From Flavobacterium sp. 102 (lineage in GTDB: Bacteria > Bacteroidota > Bacteroidia > Flavobacteriales > Flavobacteriaceae), in contig NZ_RBKX01000001.1 of the NCBI RefSeq assembly GCF_003634615.1, positions 558,001 to 622,000 on the forward strand: DNA of 64,000 nt. The letters run 5' to 3'. Of this stretch, positions 9,174-19,338 are shown in pieces (positions within the stretch are counted from its first letter, which is position 1; the number at the start of each line of letters is the position of its first letter). The notes below the pieces were generated by a model. That model saw nothing but the letters and a program-made list of their open reading frames with translations, ran no database searches and was not told the origin of the DNA. Made by a program: the position numbers and the translations under genes.

Positions 9174-9424
9174 AATGTAAAAGTTTAATTAGAAACATTT
9201 TTATTACTCATTGACACCTATCCGTTTTGGAAGGTTGTTTTGCCTTATAGATGTGTGCCTAGTATTAATGTTTCATATATTTACTTTAGAATTAAACCTT
9301 TACAATTCACTGCTTACTATACAGATAACGCAGAAATCATTAAAATAATATGCGTGCCTATTAAAAAATAATCTATTACTTATAAAATAAGGGATGCGGA
9401 AAGAAAAATTTGTTCCTAATTTTT

Positions 9425-9685
9425 CCGGCACGGTACCGTGCGAAGTTAGCGGAGTCATTTTTTAATCAGCACGGTGCCGAGATAAATCAGCACGGCGGTA
9501 TTCCAAGTTGGCCCATCGCCAAGCTAAGTCAGCGCGGTGGTTATTTTATGCGGCGCGGTACCGCGCTCGATTAGCCCGGAGGTTTGCGCGTTATTGCGGT
9601 ACCGGGGATAATTTGCACGGTACCGTGGAGGATTAGCGCGGTGGGGTTTTTGATTAGTCCAGAAGGATTAGCGGTGCTTTTAAAG
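9425..9685. repeat. GC-rich quasi-tandem array of GGTACC-centred palindromes
   Basis: A non-coding island in an otherwise AT-rich gap of about 690 bp. It holds perfect palindromes gcacggtaccgtgc (9428-9441), gcgcggtaccgcgc (9553-9566), cacggtaccgtg (9616-9627) and cggtaccg (9597-9604). From 9570 to about 9652 the sequence is a degenerate tandem repeat of 20-21 nt beginning attagc / ttattg / atttgc / attagc followed by a cggtaccg-like core and a gg-rich end. The earlier part holds looser units (tcagcacggtgccg, tcagcacggcgg, tcagcgcggtgg). There is no plausible long ORF. See findings. Confidence 0.75.
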
Positions 9686-9722
9686 CGAAAATTAATTGAA
9701 TATGTTGTTTGCCATTTATATC

Positions 9723-9790
9723 ATCCCTGAGGGGATTTTTGATGTTTTGTATATCCATTTTTCTATCGCTATTAAACCCCTAACGGGTTT
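9723..9790. repeat. Two short hairpins flanking the palindrome array
   Basis: atccc-tgag-gggat (9723-9736) and aaaccc-ctaac-gggttt (9774-9790), about 40 nt apart. They lie between the array and the terminator of the OmpA-like gene. They resemble short dispersed hairpin elements rather than terminators, because no T run follows directly. Confidence 0.4.
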
Positions 9791-9810
9791 GTGTAGATTT
9801 CTTTTCAGCA

Positions 9811-9842
9811 AAAAACCCCAAACATTACTGCTTGGGGTTTTT
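9811..9842 (-). terminator. Terminator of the adhesin-PorP-OmpA operon
   Basis: Stem aaaaaccccaa / ttggggttttt (9811-9821 / 9832-9842) with a 10-nt loop. Read on the minus strand it ends in a U run just after the OmpA-like gene. Confidence 0.85.
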
Positions 9843-9864
9843 TTTATAAAGAGTGGTATCTTAT

Positions 9865-11736
9865 TTATTTCGTCACAATCAAGAATTCTGAACGTCTGTT
9901 TTGAGCGTGTTGCTCTTCAGTACAGTCTTTGCCACAATCTACTTTTGGCTCTAACTCACCCATACCTTTAGCAGAGATTCTGCTGGCAGCAATCCCTTTA
10001 GAAATGATATATTGCGCAGTTGATTTAGCTCTTCTGTCAGATAGTCTTTCGTTGTATTTATCAGTTCCTCTGTTGTCCGTGTGAGATTTAGCTAAGATGA
10101 CCATTTTGTCATTGTTCTTCATCACCTGTACTAATTTGTCTAACTCAAAAGCACCTTCTTGCGTGATGTTACTTTTGTCGTATTCAAAATAGATTGGTTT
10201 TAATACAATTTCTGTTTCTGTTACAATTACATCAATTGGTTGTAAAGCCGCATCTACTTTAGCAGATGGTCCTTTACTTGGTGTTATTGCAAAAGTGTTC
10301 CCTTCAAAACCATCTTTAGAAGCTTGCACTACATATGGTTTGTTACACTCTACTCTGTATTTAACTTCACCACTGGCATTGGACATTTCAGTAGCAATAA
10401 CATTCTTCTTATCGTCTAAGATAGCAACACTTGCATTAGATAAAATAGCACCTGTTTTAGCGTTAGTAACCACCACAGTTACATCAACACCACAAATAGG
10501 GCTAACCAACAAGATATCATCGTTTCCGCCACGATTACTCGATAAGAAACCAACGTTTTTAGTACCATTGAAAGAAAATGCGAAATCATCTTTCTCTGTA
10601 TTTACCGGAGCGCCTAAATTACTGGCATCTGAGCCACTTGACAAATCAATTTGATATACATCGTAACCTCCTAAACCTTGTTTTCCGCTTGAAGCGAAGT
10701 ACAATGTTTTGTTGTCATCAGCAATAAAAGGGAAATTTTCATTGCCTTCAGTATTTACTTTGTTACCTAAGTTTTGAGGCTCACCATAAGTTCCATCAGC
10801 ATTTATTGCTACTTTCCAAATGTCAGAAGCACCTATACTTCCGGGTCTGTTTGAAGCAAAGTATAAAGTCTTACCATCTCTGCTCAAACTTGCATTTCCT
10901 GTTGAATAACTTTTATCATTGAAAGGCAAAGCAGTAAGTTCTCCCCAAGTATCTCCGCTTTTAGTTGCTTTGAATAAATAAACCTGGCTGATTTTTGCAT
11001 TGGCTTTTTTATCTTTCTCAGATTGTTTCTCTTTAAAACTTTCACTAGAAAAATAAGCTGTATTTCCGTCAGCACTGATAGTTACAGGACCATCATGCCA
11101 TTTAGAATTTAAAGAAGCCACAACACCCGCATTGGTAATTGTACCATCAGTATTATAATCAGCTTTGTAAATGTCTAAGAAAGGTTCGTCAGTCCAACCG
11201 TAGTTTTTTCTGGCTCCGTTTCTGGCACTGGCAAAGTATAAACTATTGTCATAAAGTACCGCTCCAAAATCAGACTTGTCACTGCTAATATCAGAAGCAT
11301 TAACATTGAACAATTTAGTTTTATCTAATAATCTCGGAATGTAATTAGGGTTTTCTTTAAAAGCTTTCGCACGTTGGTCACTTGGAGCAGCCGCAGCAAA
11401 TTTTTGCATTTGCTTGTTGGCTTCTTCGTATTTTCCACTGGCTTTTAGCATCTGAGCATAGCGGTAGTAAGTCTCCGCATCTTGATTAGTTTCAGTTGCT
11501 TTGGCATACCACTTCGCTGCTTCTGTTGCGTTAAACATATTGTAATTCGCATCGGCCAATTGCTTGTATACATAAGGATCGGCTTTATCATTCTCAACAA
11601 GTCTCAGATATTCCTTGGCCGCATCAACATACTCGTATCTTGCGAACAGTTTGTCGGCTGCTTTTGTATCTTTATTTTGCGCCGAAAGTGTAAAACTCAT
11701 GGCTACAAAACTTATGGCTATATATAGATTTTTCAT
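9865..11736 (-). CDS. OmpA-family outer-membrane protein with TPR and WD40-like repeats (PorE-like)
   Basis: 623 residues: signal peptide 1-19 (cleavage after LSAQ-type end); TPR-like helices about 25-125; a PD40/WD40-like beta-propeller about 150-405 (repeated SxDGxTxYFxS strands such as ISADGNTAYFSS and LSRDGKTLYFAS); a carboxypeptidase-regulatory-like beta domain about 415-505; and a C-terminal OmpA peptidoglycan-binding domain about 515-623 (FEYDKSNITQEG, RGTDKYNERLSDRRA, AQNRRSEFLI). This domain order is that of PorE of the T9SS. Last gene of the adhesin / PorP-SprF operon, so it probably anchors that secretion module to the wall. Confidence 0.88.
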   Translation of the reverse strand: MKNLYIAISFVAMSFTLSAQNKDTKAADKLFARYEYVDAAKEYLRLVENDKADPYVYKQLADANYNMFNATEAAKWYAKATETNQDAETYYRYAQMLKASGKYEEANKQMQKFAAAAPSDQRAKAFKENPNYIPRLLDKTKLFNVNASDISSDKSDFGAVLYDNSLYFASARNGARKNYGWTDEPFLDIYKADYNTDGTITNAGVVASLNSKWHDGPVTISADGNTAYFSSESFKEKQSEKDKKANAKISQVYLFKATKSGDTWGELTALPFNDKSYSTGNASLSRDGKTLYFASNRPGSIGASDIWKVAINADGTYGEPQNLGNKVNTEGNENFPFIADDNKTLYFASSGKQGLGGYDVYQIDLSSGSDASNLGAPVNTEKDDFAFSFNGTKNVGFLSSNRGGNDDILLVSPICGVDVTVVVTNAKTGAILSNASVAILDDKKNVIATEMSNASGEVKYRVECNKPYVVQASKDGFEGNTFAITPSKGPSAKVDAALQPIDVIVTETEIVLKPIYFEYDKSNITQEGAFELDKLVQVMKNNDKMVILAKSHTDNRGTDKYNERLSDRRAKSTAQYIISKGIAASRISAKGMGELEPKVDCGKDCTEEQHAQNRRSEFLIVTK

Positions 11737-11756
11737 TTTTTAGGTTTCTTTATAGG

Positions 11757-12674
11757 TTAGAAATATCTTGGTGAACGTGATACTTTTTTCGGGAAGTTCA
11801 AATCGAATAATAACATCAACTCGTGAGAAGATGGTGTTACGGTATTCAAGTCTGAAACAATGTGGTCATAAGCGTACCCAATTCTTAAACTAGGTGTAAT
11901 AGCAAAATTGACCATAGCTCCGAAAGAGTCTTCTACTCTATAAGTGGCTCCTAATTCTAACTTATCATAAAGCATAAAATTGGTTGAGACATCAAAAGAT
12001 GTTGGCGCATTTAACGATGATTTAACCATCGCAAAAGGTTTAAATTTCAAATTTGGATTGATATCAAACACATAACCTCCAGTTAAGAAATAATGTAATT
12101 CTTCCGTTCCATATTGTCTACCGTCAAAATCCAAATATTTTGTTTTTAACATATTCGGTACAGAGAAAGCGATATAGTACTTTTCCGTGTAGTAGAAAAC
12201 CCCGGACCCAACGTTTAAGAAAGTTTTGTTAGGATTCCCGTTACCAAAGACATCATCATTTAAATCAGGCAATGTTGGATAGATGGTGTTGAAATCTATC
12301 TTGTGCATGGTCACACCGGCTTTCATACCGAAAGCCAGTCTGTGTTCACCACCTAAGTTTAACGTATATGAGAAGTCTGCATAGAAGTTGTTCTCTTCAA
12401 CCGGTCCAATTTTATCGGATATAACAGAAAGTCCTAATCCAACGTTTCTTCCAACTGGACTGTGGATAAAGAATGTTCCTGTTGTAGGTGCATCTTCTAT
12501 CTCAACCCATTGCTTACGATAAAGAAATCCGCCTGAAACAGCTTCTTTAGATCCGGCATAGGCCGGATTCATCACACTCATATTGTACATGTACTGAGTG
12601 TAATGAGGATCTTGCTGTGCTCTTAACTCTGTTACCGATAAAGCTAATATTGCAATGAAATATAGTTTCTTCAT
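11757..12674 (-). CDS. Type IX secretion system membrane protein, PorP/SprF family
   Basis: 305 residues from the ATG at 12674, chosen because it begins a clean signal peptide (MKKLYFIAILALSVTELRAQ); the frame stays open about 66 nt upstream. The mature N-terminus DPHYTQYMYNMSVMNPAYAG is the hallmark of the PorP/SprF family, outer-membrane beta-barrels. Members such as SprF of F. johnsoniae are needed for secretion or surface attachment of their neighbouring type B sorting-domain protein. Placed 38 nt after the giant adhesin and about 20 nt before the OmpA-like gene. Confidence 0.93.
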   Translation of the reverse strand: MKKLYFIAILALSVTELRAQQDPHYTQYMYNMSVMNPAYAGSKEAVSGGFLYRKQWVEIEDAPTTGTFFIHSPVGRNVGLGLSVISDKIGPVEENNFYADFSYTLNLGGEHRLAFGMKAGVTMHKIDFNTIYPTLPDLNDDVFGNGNPNKTFLNVGSGVFYYTEKYYIAFSVPNMLKTKYLDFDGRQYGTEELHYFLTGGYVFDINPNLKFKPFAMVKSSLNAPTSFDVSTNFMLYDKLELGATYRVEDSFGAMVNFAITPSLRIGYAYDHIVSDLNTVTPSSHELMLLFDLNFPKKVSRSPRYF

Positions 12675-12712
12675 TTTGTTTTGTTTTATTTTGAATGCAA
12701 ATTTATATTGTC

Positions 12713-15700
12713 CTATTGTACTCTGTTGATGTAAATCCAACCTGTTCTGGTCTCTCCATTATCTCTTTCAATAACGAAATAATAAGTTCCATCAGGGAGT
12801 TCGTCTCCACCATCAGATTGTCCTTTCCATTGGTCAGTATAATTGCTTTGTTCATAAACTTTTACACCATATCTGTTAAAAATACCTAGTTTCTTAACAT
12901 TAAATCCTCTAAGGTCGAACGAATCATTTAATCCATCATTATTAGCAGAAATACCTTTTTGAATAACACAAGTAATAGCATCAACTACAATAAAACTAGA
13001 ATTTGGACATCCGTTAGAAGTTACCGTAACCGTGTAAGTATCTAAAGCCGAAACCACAATACTTTGAGTGCTTCCAACATTTGCACCTGAACTGTTTTCC
13101 CAAGTGTAAGTAACATTTGAATCAAATGACCCTTCAGTTGGAGAAACCGTTAATACAAATTCAATCCCTTCACAGTTCCCAGAAACACTAATTTGTATCG
13201 GTGAACCAATGACAATTTGATCCGTACTTGAACTTGCAACTCTACATGTTGCCGGATCAGCAGTTATTGAATAAGTGATAGTGTATGTCCCCGGTATACT
13301 TGTTGAAAGAACTTCACCAGTAGTAGGATTAATATCTAAACCTGCTGTGGATGAAAAAGTTCCGCCAGTTGTAAATCCAGGAGCTGATGTATCAGGTAAT
13401 GGAGTAGCACTTCCAATACAATATTGAGATTGATAAGCAATAGTAGTTACCGGAGTAATTACCGGAGTAATCACAATATCAAATGTAGCACTTCCACCTG
13501 CCAAACAAATGGCATTATTTGGAGCAACACTGTAAACAACGGTATAATTCCCTGGTAATGAACCTGCATTTCCAGACAAAGTAATCAAACCTGTTGTTGG
13601 ATCAATATTCAAACCTGTTGTTGAAGAAAAAGTACCACCAGTGGTAAATCCTGCAGCCAAAGTAGGCGTCATAGTAATTGTTGCATTTTGACAAACCGGT
13701 GTTGGATAAGTAAATCCTAAAACTGTTGGTGTAAACGGAACTGGGTCTATTACAACAGTAAGCGGAACTGAGAAACATCCCGTAGCTAAATCTAGCACTG
13801 TAATGGTATGTGTCCCTGGAGCAACGCTCGCGAAAGTTGTACCTGCCTGATAAGCCCCATTGTCTAAACTATATTGGTATCCTGATTGCGGTAAAGCATA
13901 AGATCCAATGTTGGTGTAATCTTGCGGGTCAATAGAAGTCCAATCAGCAGCATTCCAAGTTAAACTAGGAACTGTTGCCGTATTATTTCTTCTGTAAGTA
14001 TAACCTGCCTGATTTGCTGGTGTAAAGTTTGTACCATCAGTTCTTCCCCATAAATCTACATCAACATTTGCACTGGTTGTCAATTTAATGTAGTCGTCAG
14101 TATTTACACCTCCACAAGTAGCAAAAACCTGATTAGGAACTACTCCGCCTTGATTAACAATACTTCCAACGGCAATAACAAATGTGCTGTTATTGTTTAA
14201 TATTCCTGTTAATTGATTATCACAAGAAGCGGTTGTGCTTCCATTATTGAATACTTTCAATTTATAATTGCTTAAATCTACTGATGAACCTGTTCCATTG
14301 AATATCTCAACATAAGTTAAAGAACCTACATCTTCATCTGTTACTTCAGAAATAAATAAATTTGAAGGTAAACCACTAGATGTTCCTATTGGCGAAGTAA
14401 CTTCAATAGTTCCTGTTTGAACCAAACAAGAAGTTTGAGTCACATTTACTGTTGGTGACGGTGCTGTATTTATGGTTACTGTAAATGATTTTTCATCCGA
14501 ACAACCATTATTATTAGCATAGATATATACCGTTTGCGTTGCTGTAATTGGAGTATTAATATCTAAAGGAGATACTCCTCCAGAAGCAGCAAAATAATTT
14601 CCAACCGTTAATGCCGGTAATGAATAAGTATTACAAACAGAAACCGGAGCTGGTTGAACAATAACTGGCGAAGCAATAATTTCGACTTGTGTCGTTGGAT
14701 TACTGCTCACACAAACGCCTGCTCCCGGTAAAGCGTAAGTAACGGTGTAAATCCCAGGCGCACTTAAACTCGGATTAATAGCCCCTGTATTGGCGTCTAT
14801 GTATAAACCTCCGTTAGGACTTGCAGAATATGAACCACCAGTAGAACCCGTAAACGTAACATTTTGAAGAGAAGTAATGCTTCTACAATAAGATGGTGCT
14901 GAATAAGCTATAGTAGCCGAAGTTGGTTCTGTAATGTTAATAGTAAACGATTTCACTTTTTCATCACAACTAGCTGTTGCCGCCACTGTATTTGTAATTA
15001 CATAATTTCCGGGCGCACTAGCTTGAAGATCAATTTCTCCCGTTGCTGTATCAGCAAAGACTAAACCAGGAACTATAGTTGAAGAAAATACTCCAGCCAC
15101 TGAACTAGGTGCTATAACCGCTATAGGATTTGGAGCTCCGAGCTCTTTACAATAAGATGTTGGAGTGTAACTAAAGAAAGCATCAGGACAACAAAGTGTT
15201 CCACCTGCTCCAGTTGCACCTGCATTAGTTTGTGTTAAGTTAATATACCCAGCCTGATTAGAGAAGTTGGTAATTAACACTATATAATATTGACCCGCTA
15301 CAGCATTAGCAATATTTAAAGTTTCTGTTGGAGCTGCAGAAAAACTACAACCTGTTTGTTGAGTAACCGGCACTCCGATTCCCGGAGGTGCAAACGGTGC
15401 TGATACACCAATAAATGTACAAGCTGCTTCTTGACCGGTAAATGGTCCCCAAGCGGCATAATCAACATCAAGATTTGGTGCCCCACCAATAGTAGATGAC
15501 TGTGTCAACAAAAAGTTGATAGGTCCTGATGTTGCAACCTGAATAGTAAAATAAGCAGGATTAGGAGAACTACCCAAACAGCCAATAGCACCTAAACTTG
15601 TCACCCCTGTTGTATTAGCATAGTTTGTTAAACTACAAACGGTTGAAGCAGTTGGACATGTTGACGGTGTTGATATACACAAATTAAAAGTTGTTGATTG

Positions 15701-18700
15701 AGCAGTAGCAGCATTCGAATAAACTCTTATGTAATAAGTAGTACCTACAGTCAAGTTATTCAATACTCCTGATAAGGAATTGGCAGCACTACAAAAGAAT
15801 TGTGTTAAAGTACCACATTGTCCTGAGTAGGCAGCGAAATTTAAATTCGTAGTAGTTCCTACAACATTTTGCAAGGCAACATTCAAATAAGTGTTTGTGG
15901 CAATAAATTGGAACCACACATCATCATCCGCTGTTCCTAAACAAGGAGCAATGGCAGGTGACGGTGAAGCACTAGCTCCAGCAATAGAACCCGGTGTTAC
16001 TTGCTGACAAACTGCTGAGCCGTTTACCGGTGCAAAAATGGCACCTTCACAATTATCATTAGCCAATAAAGTATTAAAGTTCAATCCATTTGACAAAGCA
16101 CTTTCTCCCTCTACCGGACAATTAGACCTTACATAAAAAGTATATTGTGTACCAGGATTTAATCCTGTAATTAAAGCTGGATTAGCTGAAACTGTGAAAA
16201 ATCCAGGATCTGTTGGAAGTGGTACCGGCGAACCTAATGGTACTATGATAATGTCCCAAGAGGTCACAAGAGGGTTTAATTCTGTCCATCCTAATAAAGC
16301 CGAAGTTGTTGTAATGTTTGTTGCAGTTAAAGCTGTTGGTTTTGGACAGTTTGGTGCAGCTCCACAAGTCACATCAGCAACCCATCCAGCTCTGTTAACA
16401 GAACCATCACTTCTAAATCTGAAAGTTAAACAACCATCTACACCTGATGCCGTAAATGGGCCAGGAATAGCAGTTCCCCAATAACCGCCTGCTAATCCAC
16501 CAGGTACAAATCCCGCACCATTGGTACTGGCAATTTGTGGTGCATTAATATCAGCTCCGTCGAAAACATATAAAGCATCCCAGTTCGTTTCTGTATCAAA
16601 AGCAGAGAAAGTAACCGTTACTACTTGTCCGGCAGGCGGACAAATCGTGACTGTTGAATCCGAACCATTTGGATAGTTAGCCGTTGGTCCACCAGCATCT
16701 GTATAAGTTCCACCACATACCGGTGGAGCTACTTGCGTTGTAACTGTTGCCACAGGCGACCAGAAACTTAAATCAGTATCTGTACAAAAGCCTCTAACAT
16801 AAAAATCATAACAGGTTACTGGCGATAATCCAGTTACAACAAAAGGATTTGTTGGTGCATCTATCCATCCCGTTGTTGAAGCAGTTGGTGCAGGCGATCC
16901 ACATGGCAAAACCAATACTTGCCAAGAAACTGATGGCGCAACACTATTCCAATTTAATTGAACTGAAGTAGATAAAACCGTAGAGGTTGTCAAAGTTGTT
17001 GGCGGAGGACATGTAGGTACTGTTGAAAAAGCTACCGGTCCAGACCATAAACTTACTCCAGCTCCTCCACAATCTCCACGCACATAATATTCATAAGCTG
17101 TTCCGGGAGTTAATCCTCCTAAAACAAATGGATTTGTAGGTGCTGCAGTCCAACCTGTTTCAGTTGGTAGTGGCGCAGGTGATCCAGCAGGCACAGCTAT
17201 AACTTGCCAAGCTGTTGCAGTTCCAGGACTTACCCATCCCAACTGCACTGTCGTTGTAGTCATTCCTGAAGCAGTCAAGTTTGTTGGCTGTTCACATGCC
17301 GGTGGCGGTGCACAAGTAATAGTAGAAACCCATCCTGGATTATTAAACGAACCGTCACTTCTAAACACAAATGTCAAACATCCATCAGCACTAGTTGAGG
17401 TGAATGGTCCAGGTAAATTGGCTCCTGTTAAATTACCCCAGTATGAACCGGCTAATCCTCCTGGAACATTTCCTGCACCATTTGCACTTGGCAATAATTG
17501 TGAAGGTGTAACCGAATTTCCATTGTATACATATAAACCATCCCAGTTTGTTTCCGTATTGAAAAGAGTAAAGGTCACTGTTACTTTTTCTCCAGGTATT
17601 GTTGGACAGATGGTGGTGGTAACATTTGAATTATTAGCATAATTAGCAGCAACACCTCCTGCATCTACGAAATTACCTCCACATTCTGGTGGCGCAACTT
17701 GTGTAGTTACACTTAGAGGTCCTGACCATAAACTTACGCCATTTGATGTTGAACTACAATTTCCTCTTACATATAAATCATAACATGTTGCCGAAGTTAA
17801 TCCGGTAAACACGTATGGATTAGTTGCTGTTGGAAGCCAACCGGTAGAATCTGCTGTTGGAGCAGGAGAGCCACAAGGTAAAGCCAAAACTTCCCATGTC
17901 GTTGCAAGCCCATTATTGGTCCAACCTAAAGTCACAGAATTTGATGTCAATGCGGTTGTTGTCAATCCACTTGGTCTTTGACAAACTGGTGGTGGTGCAC
18001 AGGTTACATTTGAAACCCAACCCGCAAAAACACCTGAAGTATCACTTCTGAAAACAAATGTCAAACATCCATCCGCACTAGTTGAAGTGAATGGTCCCGG
18101 CAAATTGCCTCCTGTTAACGTACCCCAATAGGCTCCGGCTAATCCGCCTGGAACATTTCCGGCACCATTTGCACTTGGCAATAATTGTGAAGGTGTAACT
18201 GTATTTCCGTTGTAAACATACAAACCATCCCAAGTGGCCTCAGTAGCGAATGACGTAAACGTAACCGTTACTTGTTCTCCGGGAATGGTTGGACAAATAG
18301 TCGTGGTGATATTCTCACTATTAGAGTAATTAGCTGATGTATTTCCTGAATCGACAAAATTTCCTCCACACTCCGGAGGAGCAGCAGAAGTTGTAAAAAT
18401 TGCCGATGGTCCTACGTAAAGACTAGGGAATCCCGAAGAACATATGGCTCTAACATAAAATTTATAAGATGTATTTGGAAGTAATCCAGTAACGACATAA
18501 GGAAGTGTTCCATTATAAACTACTCCTACTCCTGTTGGAGTTCCAGCCGAAGGCACAACTTCTATTTCCCAAGATGTTGCACCACTTGGATTAGCCCAAT
18601 TTAAAGTGGCACTCGTTGAAAGCAATGTTGTAAAAGTCAAATTAGTAGGGTCGGCACATTTTTCAACGATAGCAACATTATCAACTAACCAACGATCTCC

Positions 18701-19291
18701 TGAACCGGCAACACCAGCTACTTGCTGATTGTGAACCTTAACAAAGGAAACATAAACTTGTTGATTGTGATAAATGGCCGGAATATTGACAACTTTCTCT
18801 TCGTAAATATTAAAAGTAGTTGTTAAATCGGCTTCTGTCCATTGTTGAATTATTGTGTAAGCAGCCGGATTAGTTTGCGATGCAGTAGCAGGGGCAACTC
18901 TAATTTGGTATACCGTTCCTTGATTCCCTGAAGCAAATGAACGTGTAAAAAAACGCAGTTCACCATTGTTTGGAATATTAACCAAAGGAGTAGCTAAAAA
19001 ATCCTCAGAGATATCACCAATACTCATGGTTTCTCTATTGATATAAGCAGCATTTGTACCTGCATAAACAATTGGTGGATCATTAACAGTATTGTTAATT
19101 CCCCATCTTTGTCCGGTTCCTACAGCGTTATCGAAAACAGCCCAGTTACCTGTTGTTAATGCCCAAGTCGTTCCGGGCAATGCCTCGGGACCTGTTGTTG
19201 ACTCGAATCCTTCAACTATTACCGGCGTAAATTGAGAATAGCCAGAAATAGTGAAAAAGGTCAGCAAAATTAGTAATGTAATTTTCTTCAT
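12713..19291 (-). CDS. Giant multidomain surface adhesin with T9SS type B sorting domain
   Basis: 2192 residues. Signal peptide 1-19; choice-of-anchor J/MAM-like domain about 20-205 (VEGFESTTGP, GDRWLVDNVAIV); five FnIII domains, each opening C-x-x-P-T-x-L, interleaved with three CUB-like domains starting near residues 307, 536 and 856 (ECGGNFVD to GCLTFVFRSD). A Cys-rich region with pre-peptidase-like blocks runs about 1080-1330, followed by repeated Bacteroidota beta-sandwich modules (SYCRS, GxYxxTYxxxG), a lamin-tail-like segment about 1625-1745 (LFISEVTDEDVGSLTYVEIF), and a C-terminal gliding-type sorting domain (NDGLNDSFDLRG to GWIYINRVQ). Type B proteins stay on the cell surface; this is a likely adhesin. 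No enzyme motif seen. First gene of the operon with PorP/SprF and OmpA. Confidence 0.92.
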   Translation of the reverse strand: MKKITLLILLTFFTISGYSQFTPVIVEGFESTTGPEALPGTTWALTTGNWAVFDNAVGTGQRWGINNTVNDPPIVYAGTNAAYINRETMSIGDISEDFLATPLVNIPNNGELRFFTRSFASGNQGTVYQIRVAPATASQTNPAAYTIIQQWTEADLTTTFNIYEEKVVNIPAIYHNQQVYVSFVKVHNQQVAGVAGSGDRWLVDNVAIVEKCADPTNLTFTTLLSTSATLNWANPSGATSWEIEVVPSAGTPTGVGVVYNGTLPYVVTGLLPNTSYKFYVRAICSSGFPSLYVGPSAIFTTSAAPPECGGNFVDSGNTSANYSNSENITTTICPTIPGEQVTVTFTSFATEATWDGLYVYNGNTVTPSQLLPSANGAGNVPGGLAGAYWGTLTGGNLPGPFTSTSADGCLTFVFRSDTSGVFAGWVSNVTCAPPPVCQRPSGLTTTALTSNSVTLGWTNNGLATTWEVLALPCGSPAPTADSTGWLPTATNPYVFTGLTSATCYDLYVRGNCSSTSNGVSLWSGPLSVTTQVAPPECGGNFVDAGGVAANYANNSNVTTTICPTIPGEKVTVTFTLFNTETNWDGLYVYNGNSVTPSQLLPSANGAGNVPGGLAGSYWGNLTGANLPGPFTSTSADGCLTFVFRSDGSFNNPGWVSTITCAPPPACEQPTNLTASGMTTTTVQLGWVSPGTATAWQVIAVPAGSPAPLPTETGWTAAPTNPFVLGGLTPGTAYEYYVRGDCGGAGVSLWSGPVAFSTVPTCPPPTTLTTSTVLSTSVQLNWNSVAPSVSWQVLVLPCGSPAPTASTTGWIDAPTNPFVVTGLSPVTCYDFYVRGFCTDTDLSFWSPVATVTTQVAPPVCGGTYTDAGGPTANYPNGSDSTVTICPPAGQVVTVTFSAFDTETNWDALYVFDGADINAPQIASTNGAGFVPGGLAGGYWGTAIPGPFTASGVDGCLTFRFRSDGSVNRAGWVADVTCGAAPNCPKPTALTATNITTTSALLGWTELNPLVTSWDIIIVPLGSPVPLPTDPGFFTVSANPALITGLNPGTQYTFYVRSNCPVEGESALSNGLNFNTLLANDNCEGAIFAPVNGSAVCQQVTPGSIAGASASPSPAIAPCLGTADDDVWFQFIATNTYLNVALQNVVGTTTNLNFAAYSGQCGTLTQFFCSAANSLSGVLNNLTVGTTYYIRVYSNAATAQSTTFNLCISTPSTCPTASTVCSLTNYANTTGVTSLGAIGCLGSSPNPAYFTIQVATSGPINFLLTQSSTIGGAPNLDVDYAAWGPFTGQEAACTFIGVSAPFAPPGIGVPVTQQTGCSFSAAPTETLNIANAVAGQYYIVLITNFSNQAGYINLTQTNAGATGAGGTLCCPDAFFSYTPTSYCKELGAPNPIAVIAPSSVAGVFSSTIVPGLVFADTATGEIDLQASAPGNYVITNTVAATASCDEKVKSFTINITEPTSATIAYSAPSYCRSITSLQNVTFTGSTGGSYSASPNGGLYIDANTGAINPSLSAPGIYTVTYALPGAGVCVSSNPTTQVEIIASPVIVQPAPVSVCNTYSLPALTVGNYFAASGGVSPLDINTPITATQTVYIYANNNGCSDEKSFTVTINTAPSPTVNVTQTSCLVQTGTIEVTSPIGTSSGLPSNLFISEVTDEDVGSLTYVEIFNGTGSSVDLSNYKLKVFNNGSTTASCDNQLTGILNNNSTFVIAVGSIVNQGGVVPNQVFATCGGVNTDDYIKLTTSANVDVDLWGRTDGTNFTPANQAGYTYRRNNTATVPSLTWNAADWTSIDPQDYTNIGSYALPQSGYQYSLDNGAYQAGTTFASVAPGTHTITVLDLATGCFSVPLTVVIDPVPFTPTVLGFTYPTPVCQNATITMTPTLAAGFTTGGTFSSTTGLNIDPTTGLITLSGNAGSLPGNYTVVYSVAPNNAICLAGGSATFDIVITPVITPVTTIAYQSQYCIGSATPLPDTSAPGFTTGGTFSSTAGLDINPTTGEVLSTSIPGTYTITYSITADPATCRVASSSTDQIVIGSPIQISVSGNCEGIEFVLTVSPTEGSFDSNVTYTWENSSGANVGSTQSIVVSALDTYTVTVTSNGCPNSSFIVVDAITCVIQKGISANNDGLNDSFDLRGFNVKKLGIFNRYGVKVYEQSNYTDQWKGQSDGGDELPDGTYYFVIERDNGETRTGWIYINRVQ

Positions 19292-19338
19292 GAAATGAAA
19301 ATTTAGTTGTTATTGAGTTTTTTTTGGATTTTGAGTTC

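Noticed and set aside
9425-9685. CRISPR array
   Set aside because: The repeats are only 20-21 nt, degenerate, palindromic and nearly contiguous. There are no constant-length unique spacers and no cas gene near.
9696-9971. Plus-strand gene overlapping the OmpA-like gene end
   Set aside because: The frame runs through two short hairpins, a terminator and the antisense of a well-supported CDS; its translation resembles no protein.
11757-12740. Longer PorP/SprF start at 12740
   Set aside because: The extra residues would precede a clean signal peptide and overlap the end of the adhesin gene; the ATG at 12674 is preferred.
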